A stretch of DNA of 64,000 nt, from contig JAEZHO010000253.1 of the NCBI GenBank assembly GCA_023416545.1, forward strand, positions 6,877 through 70,876. Direction: 5' to 3'. This DNA is from Pseudomonadota bacterium (lineage in GTDB: Bacteria; Pseudomonadota; Alphaproteobacteria; Rhizobiales; Rhizobiaceae). Positions 58,611 through 64,000 of the stretch are shown here, one piece after another. A program made the translations under genes and the position numbers. A model generated the notes under the pieces. The model saw only the letters and a program-made list of their open reading frames with translations. It did not search any database and was not told the DNA's origin. How positions within the stretch are numbered: position 1 is the stretch's first letter; each line of letters opens with the position of its first letter.

Positions 58611-61004
58611 ATGAACGATGCCCGTGCTCCTGTCGTCTGGTTCGAGAAACTAAGGCGGGTCGACGTCGCAAGGGTCGGGGGCAAGAACTCCTCCCTTGGA
58701 GAAATGATCCAGACGCTCCAGCAGGAAGGCGTGGATGTTCCACCGGGCTTTGCCACCACCGCCGACGCCTACTGGGATTATGTCGACGAGAACGGCATCC
58801 GCGATGCCATGGTCACGCTTACCACCGATTGGATCCAGGGAAGGGCCAGCCTGGCGGAAACCGGTGCGGCCGTACGCAAGCTTTTCCTCCGCGGCGAGTG
58901 GCCAAGGGCGACGGCGGAGGCGATAACCGATGCTTATCGCGAGCTGTCGAGGCGAGCCGGACGCGCCGATGTCAGCGTTGCCGTGCGTTCGAGCGCGACG
59001 GCCGAGGACCTTCCCGACGCAAGCTTTGCGGGACAACAGGAAACCTTCCTCAACGTCGCCGGCGAAAAGGCGCTCCTCGACGCATGCCGCCGCTGCTTTG
59101 CCTCGCTGTTTACTGACCGCGCCATTTCCTACCGGCAGACGAAGGGCTTCGACCACATGAAGGTCGCCCTTTCCGTCGGCGTGCAACAGATGGTGCGGTC
59201 CGACATCGGCGGATCCGGCGTCATGTTCTCCATCGATACCGAGACTGGGTTCGACAAGGTCGTGCTGATCAACGCTGCCTGGGGGCTGGGCGAGAACGTC
59301 GTCCAGGGCGCGGTTGATCCGGATGAGTACCAGGTCTTCAAGCCCTTCCTCGGCCAGCCGGCGCTGCGCCCCGTCATCGCCCGGAAGAAGGGCGCCAAGG
59401 CCATCAAGATGATCTACGGCACCGGCGAGCAGCCGACGCGCAACGTGCCGACCTCGAAGGCCGAGCGGGAAGCCTTCGTGCTGGACGACGACGAAATTCT
59501 GCAACTGGGGCGCTGGGCCACGACGATCGAGCGGCACTATGGATGCGCGATGGACATGGAATGGGCCCGCGACGGCGAGACCGGCCGCCTCTACATCGTC
59601 CAGGCCCGGCCGGAGACGGTCCAGTCCAACCGGGCGGCGGCCATCTTCAAGGCATACCACATCAAGAGCCGGGGAAAGCCCCTCGTCAGCGGGCTTTCCA
59701 TCGGCGATGCGATCGTCTCCGGCGAGGTCTGCCTGATCGAGACCGCCAGGGATATCGACCAGTTCATCGACGGCTCGATCCTCGTGACCTCCACCACGGA
59801 CCCGGACTGGGTCCCCATCATGAAGCGCGCCGCAGCCATCGTCACGGACCATGGCGGGCGCACCTCCCATGCGGCCATCGTCAGCCGCGAACTGGGCCTG
59901 CCGGCGGTGGTGGGGACCGGGGACGCGACGCGCGTCCTGCACACCGGCGAGGCGATCACCGTCTCCTGTGCGGAGGGTGACGAGGGCATGGTCTATGAGG
60001 GTATCGCGGAATACGACGTCGAAACGCTGAACATGGACGACATCCCGCCGACCGAAACCAAGGTCATGCTGAACCTCGCGAACCCCGGCGCGGCCTTTCG
60101 ATGGTGGAAGCTGCCGGCCGACGGCGTCGGTCTCGCACGCATGGAGTTCGTGATCAGCAATGCGATCCGCATCCATCCCATGGCGCTGGTGCATTTCGAC
60201 CGCCTGAGGGATGAGGCCGCCAGGAACGAGATTGCCGAGCTGACCGCCGACTACGAGGACAAGTCCCAGTATTTCGTCGATCGGCTATCGGAAGGCCTCG
60301 CCCGCATCGCGGCGACCGTTTACCCGAGGCCGGTGATCGTGCGGATGAGCGACTTCAAGACCAACGAATACGCAGGTCTCGTCGGAGGCGCGGAGTTCGA
60401 GCCCCGGGAGGAAAACCCGATGCTCGGCTTCCGCGGCGCATCACGATACTATTCGCCCCGCTACCGCGAAGGTTTCGCGCTGGAGTGCCGGGCAATCCGG
60501 AAGCTTCGCACAGATCTCGGCTTCCGGAACGTGGTCGTGATGATCCCCTTCTGCCGCTCCGTCGCCGAAGCGGAGAAAGTACTGCAAGTGATGGCAGAAA
60601 ACGGACTGAAGCGGGGGGAAGACGGCCTGCAGGTCTACGTCATGTGCGAAATCCCCTCCAACGTCATCCTCGCGAAGCAGTTCGCGCAGCACTTCGACGG
60701 GTTCTCGATCGGCTCGAACGACCTCACCCAGCTGACCCTGGGCGTCGACCGCGATTCAGGAGAGCTCGCCGACCTCTTCGACGAGCAGGACGAGGCGGTG
60801 AAGTGGATGATCCGCAGCGTGATCACCGAAGCCGGCAAGGCCGGTGCCAAGATCGGCCTCTGCGGCCAGGCGCCGAGCGATCATCCGGAGTTCGCGGAAT
60901 TCCTCGTGGACTGCGGCATCGACAGCATCTCCGTCAGCCCCGACAGCTTCGTCGCCGTGAAGAGAAGGGTGGCGGAGGCCGAACGACGCCGCCCCGCCAC
61001 CTGA
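58611..61004 (+). CDS. ppsA: Phosphoenolpyruvate synthase
   Basis: 797 aa, TGGAGG upstream of the ATG. ATP-grasp N-terminal domain (GGKNSSLGEM, SVAVRSSATAEDLPDASFAGQQET), central swivelling phosphohistidine domain (TDHGGRTSHAAIVSREL with catalytic H420) and C-terminal PEP-binding barrel (GSNDLTQLTLGVDRDSG, GLCGQAPSDHPE with C751). It converts pyruvate and ATP to phosphoenolpyruvate, AMP and phosphate. The single-domain order and absence of the extra PPDK regulatory segment favour PpsA over pyruvate phosphate dikinase. Monocistronic and convergent with the alcohol dehydrogenase. Confidence 0.95.
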   Translation: MNDARAPVVWFEKLRRVDVARVGGKNSSLGEMIQTLQQEGVDVPPGFATTADAYWDYVDENGIRDAMVTLTTDWIQGRASLAETGAAVRKLFLRGEWPRATAEAITDAYRELSRRAGRADVSVAVRSSATAEDLPDASFAGQQETFLNVAGEKALLDACRRCFASLFTDRAISYRQTKGFDHMKVALSVGVQQMVRSDIGGSGVMFSIDTETGFDKVVLINAAWGLGENVVQGAVDPDEYQVFKPFLGQPALRPVIARKKGAKAIKMIYGTGEQPTRNVPTSKAEREAFVLDDDEILQLGRWATTIERHYGCAMDMEWARDGETGRLYIVQARPETVQSNRAAAIFKAYHIKSRGKPLVSGLSIGDAIVSGEVCLIETARDIDQFIDGSILVTSTTDPDWVPIMKRAAAIVTDHGGRTSHAAIVSRELGLPAVVGTGDATRVLHTGEAITVSCAEGDEGMVYEGIAEYDVETLNMDDIPPTETKVMLNLANPGAAFRWWKLPADGVGLARMEFVISNAIRIHPMALVHFDRLRDEAARNEIAELTADYEDKSQYFVDRLSEGLARIAATVYPRPVIVRMSDFKTNEYAGLVGGAEFEPREENPMLGFRGASRYYSPRYREGFALECRAIRKLRTDLGFRNVVVMIPFCRSVAEAEKVLQVMAENGLKRGEDGLQVYVMCEIPSNVILAKQFAQHFDGFSIGSNDLTQLTLGVDRDSGELADLFDEQDEAVKWMIRSVITEAGKAGAKIGLCGQAPSDHPEFAEFLVDCGIDSISVSPDSFVAVKRRVAEAERRRPAT

Positions 61005-61041
61005 CCGGGAGAGGGACAATGCGCGATGCCGGTCGCATTCC

Positions 61042-62025
61042 TCAGGGAACGAGCACCGCCGCGCCCGACAATCGACCGGCGCGCAGATCGTCGAGCGCCG
61101 CATTCGCCTCCGTCAACGGATAGCGAACCGTATGGGTCCTTACCCCTGCCGCCCGGGCGACGGGAAAGAATTCCAACGCATCCTCCCGCGTCAGGTTGGC
61201 GACCGAGGAGATGCTCCGCTCCTCCCACAGGAGCGAATAGGGCATCGCCGGCAGGTCGCTCATGTGTATCCCGCCGCACACGACGCGTCCGCCCTTCCTC
61301 ACCACCTTGAGGGCTTGCGGCACGAGTTCCCCCACCGGCGCGAAAATGATCGCCGCATCGAGAAGCTTTGGCGGAGCATCACCCGAAGCTCCCGCCCAGT
61401 TGACGCCGAGGCTTCTGGCGAATTCCTGCGCCTGCACGTCCCCGGATCTCGTGAACGCGAAGACCTCGCGGCCCTGCCAGATGCAGATCTGCGCTATGAT
61501 GTGCGCCGCCGCGCCGAAGCCGTAAAGGCCGATCCGTTTCCCCTCGCCCGCCATCTTGAGGGATCGCCAGCCGATGAGCCCGGCGCATAGGAGCGGCGCG
61601 AGGGAGACCGGGTCCTCGCCCTCCGGAAGCTCGAAGGCGTAATCCTGATCTGCGACCACATGGGTCGCGAAGCCTCCATCGCGGGTATAGCCGGTGAACT
61701 GGGGCTCGTCGCAGAGGTTCTCCCGCCCGTTCATGCAATATTCGCAATGTCCGCAGGTGTGCCCGAGCCATGGTATCCCGACACGAAGACCGAGCTTGTC
61801 TCTCGACACGCCCTCGCCCACCGCCTCGGCACGGCCGACGATCTCGTGTCCCGGAACGAGCGGCAGTTTCGGGCTGGAGAGGTCGCCGTCGACGACATGG
61901 AGATCGGTGCGGCAGACGGCGCATGCCTCGACCCGAACCAGCAGTTCGCCTGGCCCGGGAACGGGATCCGGCCGCTCCGAAAGAACCAGTGGCTCCCCGA
62001 TGTCCTGCAATACCATTGCCCGCAT
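61042..62025 (-). CDS. Zinc-dependent alcohol dehydrogenase family protein
   Basis: 327 aa from the ATG at 62025 with GGAGGA upstream. Catalytic zinc ligands C38, H60 and C147; structural zinc cysteines C91, C94, C97 and C105. The coenzyme turn reads GLYGFGAAAHIIAQI, GxGxxx without the usual GGLG. This matches the short zinc-ADH family 2 (AdhP-like) enzymes of unknown in vivo substrate. It lies 34 bases after the PII-like gene in the same direction and is probably the last gene of the DUF1538 operon. Confidence 0.9.
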   Translation of the reverse strand: MRAMVLQDIGEPLVLSERPDPVPGPGELLVRVEACAVCRTDLHVVDGDLSSPKLPLVPGHEIVGRAEAVGEGVSRDKLGLRVGIPWLGHTCGHCEYCMNGRENLCDEPQFTGYTRDGGFATHVVADQDYAFELPEGEDPVSLAPLLCAGLIGWRSLKMAGEGKRIGLYGFGAAAHIIAQICIWQGREVFAFTRSGDVQAQEFARSLGVNWAGASGDAPPKLLDAAIIFAPVGELVPQALKVVRKGGRVVCGGIHMSDLPAMPYSLLWEERSISSVANLTREDALEFFPVARAAGVRTHTVRYPLTEANAALDDLRAGRLSGAAVLVP

Positions 62026-62059
62026 GCCGATATCCTCCACGTCAGGGTACGAACGTGCG

Positions 62060-62386
62060 TCAGGGCATCTCGCTCACGAGGTGGACGATGCCGACCACTT
62101 TTTCGAGCGGCAGGACGAATGCGAGCCCCTTGCCGGGCGCGTTGAGTTCTCCCGCCCGCTCCGCCTCGCGAAGAACGGCTTCGCGCTGCTCTGCCGGTAC
62201 AACGGTCAGCACGATCTCCTTTTCGGGTTCGATCTGAATGCCGAAGACGCGCTGCTGTTCATTGCGCCCGATCCCTCGCCCCATCAGCACCGTGCCGCCA
62301 TGCGCCCCGGCGTTCATGGTCGCCTCGAGCACCACGTCACCCCAACCCTTCCGAACAATGCTTACGATCAGACATGGATCCAACAT
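62060..62386 (-). CDS. PII-like (P-II family) signal protein linked to DUF1538
   Basis: 108 aa from the ATG at 62386, with GAGGGATAGG upstream. It has the ferredoxin-like PII pattern: CLIVSIVRKGWGDVVLEATMNAG, HGGTVLMGRGIG (GxTVxxxxGxG) and EKEIVLTVVPAEQ. The T-loop region is RNEQQRVFGIQIEPE, without the YRGAEY motif and its uridylylated Tyr51. A nucleotide or small-molecule sensor that controls the adjacent membrane proteins is the natural inference. It starts 5 bases after the second DUF1538 gene. Confidence 0.85.
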   Translation of the reverse strand: MLDPCLIVSIVRKGWGDVVLEATMNAGAHGGTVLMGRGIGRNEQQRVFGIQIEPEKEIVLTVVPAEQREAVLREAERAGELNAPGKGLAFVLPLEKVVGIVHLVSEMP

Positions 62387-62391
62387 CTCGC

Positions 62392-63120
62392 CTATCCCTC
62401 GGTTCGTTTCATTCTGCCCATCAGAAGTCCAAGCGCCATCACCGATATGATCGGCGCCAAAGCTACCAGCGCGACGAAACCCAGTCCGTCGACCACCGGG
62501 TTGCGTCCCTCCACGGCCGCCGATGCCCCAAGGGCGATCGCCAGAAGGAATGTGTTGGCAAGCGGGCCGGTGGCGACACCTCCGGCGTCGATCGCAATGG
62601 CCACGAAATCCTTGTCGCTGATCCAGAGCATGAGGATCGCCAGTCCGTAGCCGGGAAGAAGAAGGTAGAGCAACGGCAGGCCGTAGCCAACTCTGAGCAT
62701 GCCGAGAGCCGCCCAGATCGCCACCCCCACGCAGACCGCATTGAGGACGAGAAAACCGGGTATCGAACCGTGGGAAGCCTCCTCGACCTGGTCGGCGAGG
62801 ATGCGCACCGCCGGTTCTCCCCAGGTCGTCACGAAGCCGAGAAAGAGACCCGCCCCGACAAGGAGCCATGGCTCCCGCATTCCGCCCACGGCTTCGCCGA
62901 TTGCCCGGCCGTACGGCAGGAAGCCGATCCCGACGCCGAGCAGGAAGAGGAACAGCCCGCAGGCGGCAAGCGCCGTTCCGAGCAGGATGTCCTTCACGGT
63001 CCGTAGGGGAAGTTTCAGCATGAAGATCTGGGCGATCAGAAACATGATCACGAGCGGCACGAGCGCCAGCGCCACGCTCGAGGCGGCAGGAACGATATCG
63101 CTTGCGAGCGCTTCGATCAT
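62392..63120 (-). CDS. DUF1538 membrane protein, second copy
   Basis: 242 aa from the ATG at 63120, overlapping the previous stop as ATGA. Six to seven hydrophobic segments. DUF1538 motif positions: FVTTWGEPAVRILADQVEEAS near residue 95 and DFVAIAIDAGGVATGPLANT near residue 190. The same two motifs occur in the neighbour (AEPDVLVLATQ, MAFDAGSVTTGVL), so the genes are diverged halves of one unit. In many bacteria DUF1538 is one ~500-aa protein with two such repeats. Function unknown; likely transport. Confidence 0.88.
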   Translation of the reverse strand: MIEALASDIVPAASSVALALVPLVIMFLIAQIFMLKLPLRTVKDILLGTALAACGLFLFLLGVGIGFLPYGRAIGEAVGGMREPWLLVGAGLFLGFVTTWGEPAVRILADQVEEASHGSIPGFLVLNAVCVGVAIWAALGMLRVGYGLPLLYLLLPGYGLAILMLWISDKDFVAIAIDAGGVATGPLANTFLLAIALGASAAVEGRNPVVDGLGFVALVALAPIISVMALGLLMGRMKRTEG

Positions 63121-63812
63121 TGCCAGACGAGCCCCATTCCGAGAACGGCAAGGATTGCACCAGTGGATGCCAGTCCCAGCAGGCCGAAGCCATCCGTGAT
63201 CGCCGAACGTCCGGCAAGGACTGAGCTCAGCCCGATCGCGAGCGCAATCACCACTGGCGCGGTCAGCACGCCAGTCGTCACGCTGCCGGCATCGAAGGCC
63301 ATCGGCACGAAATCGGCGGGCGCAAGGAAGGCAAGCAACAGCATCAGCAGGTAGGCTCCGGTGATCAGCATCCGGATCGACCATCCGAAGATGATCCTGA
63401 CCATCGCGACCGCGGTCAGCACCGCCACGCCGATCCCGACCGCGTAGAGCACCACCTGGCCCGACACCGAATTCCCGGAAACGACGCCGATCTGCGTGGC
63501 AAGGACGAGGACGTCAGGCTCGGCGACGGTGGTCGCGAAGCCCGTTGCGAATGCCACGCCGACGATCAGCAGGATCGACCCGCGCTTCGGCAGCTCCGCC
63601 CCGATGAAGCGGCCCATGGGCAGGATGCCGAGGTCGATGCCCAGGAACAGCAGGATCATGCCAGCTATCGCGAGCGCCGAGCCGACCAGGAACTGAATGA
63701 AGAGTTCGATTGGCGCGTGAATGACCGTCACCTGCAGCACGGTGACGACGGCGATAAGCGGCATGACCGCCTTCAGCACCTCGGCCAGCTTGCCTCCCAG
63801 GATCCGGATCAT
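63117..63812 (-). CDS. DUF1538 membrane protein, first copy
   Basis: 231 aa from the ATG at 63812; an in-frame stop lies a few codons upstream. No ribosome site is obvious. Six to seven hydrophobic segments with FATTVAEPDVLVLATQIGVVS and DFVPMAFDAGSVTTGVLTAP, matching the motifs of the following gene. First gene of the operon DUF1538-DUF1538-PII-ADH. Its leader of about 110 bases starts at a promoter with a consensus TATAAT and an FNR/FixK box. Confidence 0.88.
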   Translation of the reverse strand: MIRILGGKLAEVLKAVMPLIAVVTVLQVTVIHAPIELFIQFLVGSALAIAGMILLFLGIDLGILPMGRFIGAELPKRGSILLIVGVAFATGFATTVAEPDVLVLATQIGVVSGNSVSGQVVLYAVGIGVAVLTAVAMVRIIFGWSIRMLITGAYLLMLLLAFLAPADFVPMAFDAGSVTTGVLTAPVVIALAIGLSSVLAGRSAITDGFGLLGLASTGAILAVLGMGLVWQ

Positions 63813-63927
63813 GGCGCTGGCGCATCACCGGCAAGCAGATTGTCCCTCGGTCCGCTGCCCACCTGATTGCACGAATTCTTCGTCATCACCCCTCCCGCAT
63901 CGACCCCAGCCAGCCTCGAATCCCATC

Positions 63928-63968
63928 ATTATAGTAGAGCATACGAGGCGGTTGTTGACCGCTATCAA
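63928..63968 (-). promoter_or_regulatory. FNR/FixK-activated promoter of the DUF1538-PII operon
   Basis: On the plus strand TTGAC-CGCT-ATCAA lies at 63955-63968; on the minus strand it reads TTGAT-AGCG-GTCAA, fitting TTGA(T/C)-N4-(G/A)TCAA in both halves. The minus strand also has TATAAT at 63933-63928. A start about 7 bases further (near 63921) places the box centre at about -41, the class II activator position. No good -35 hexamer is present, as expected for an activator-dependent promoter. Confidence 0.7.
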
Positions 63969-64000
63969 TTCGCGCGGAAATGCGGAGTGCAACATCCCTG

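Overview
This 64 kb window is GC-rich, densely coded chromosome or large-replicon sequence from an alphaproteobacterium, most likely a member of the Rhizobiaceae (Rhizobiales). Supporting signs are a glpSTPQUV-type glycerol ABC transporter, short rhizobial protein families (DUF982, DUF992, DUF4112, DUF892), a carboxy(nor)spermidine gene pair, two TRAP transporters and a liv-type ABC transporter, and several promoters matching the general-stress (EcfG/RpoE2) pattern GGAAC-N17-GTT. I saw no rRNA, tRNA, CRISPR array, insertion sequence, phage gene or clear pseudogene. Only the first gene is cut, by the window edge. No gene-free stretch exceeds 300 bases; the longest is 295 bases, upstream of a TerC gene.

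Layout. 1-4.1 kb: end of a polysaccharide locus (GT4, GT2, exported glycoside hydrolase). 4.2-8.8 kb: a stress-type cluster (DUF892 ferritin-like protein, two tiny proteins, phospholipase D-like protein, YbhN-like membrane protein, EEP hydrolase) with EcfG-like promoters, one of them symmetrical and bidirectional. 9-11.5 kb: cyanide-insensitive-type cytochrome bd oxidase (cydA, cydB, DUF2474). 11.6-18.4 kb: MFS transporter, TetR regulator, two PLP aminotransferases, a flavin oxidoreductase and a DUF763 protein. 18.5-23.8 kb: sulfite-oxidase-like molybdoenzyme, two valine-catabolism genes, modBC without modA, and a second DUF892 protein.

23.9-31.4 kb: a uronate / unsaturated-uronate catabolic locus (Gfo/Idh oxidoreductase, uxaC, TRAP transporter, GntR-FadR regulator, kduI, kdgF) with FadR-type operators in its divergent control region. 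31.5-32.2 kb: two small proteins. 32.3-40.8 kb: glycerol / glycerol-3-phosphate locus (glpR, glpD, glpSTPQUV) with putative GlpR sites made of 11-bp direct repeats. 40.9-47 kb: ureidoglycine aminohydrolase, a PNPOx-like stress protein, DUF982, carboxy(nor)spermidine dehydrogenase and decarboxylase, DUF992, galE. 47.3-50.2 kb: second TRAP transporter. 50.5-51.1 kb: TerC. 51.2-58.4 kb: liv-type ABC transporter with an aldehyde dehydrogenase and a divergent AraC regulator. 58.6-63.8 kb: ppsA, a zinc alcohol dehydrogenase, a PII-like protein and two DUF1538 membrane proteins.

The most interesting signals are regulatory or organisational. (1) Seven EcfG-like promoters, six of them with exactly 17-nt spacing, appear to tie scattered small and stress genes into one regulon. 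(2) A two-gene DUF1538 transporter with a PII-like protein that lacks the usual uridylylated tyrosine has an FNR/FixK box placed at about -41 from a perfect TATAAT; a related box precedes ppsA. (3) GlpS and GlpT have complementary lesions in their ABC motifs, predicting one competent and one degenerate ATP site.
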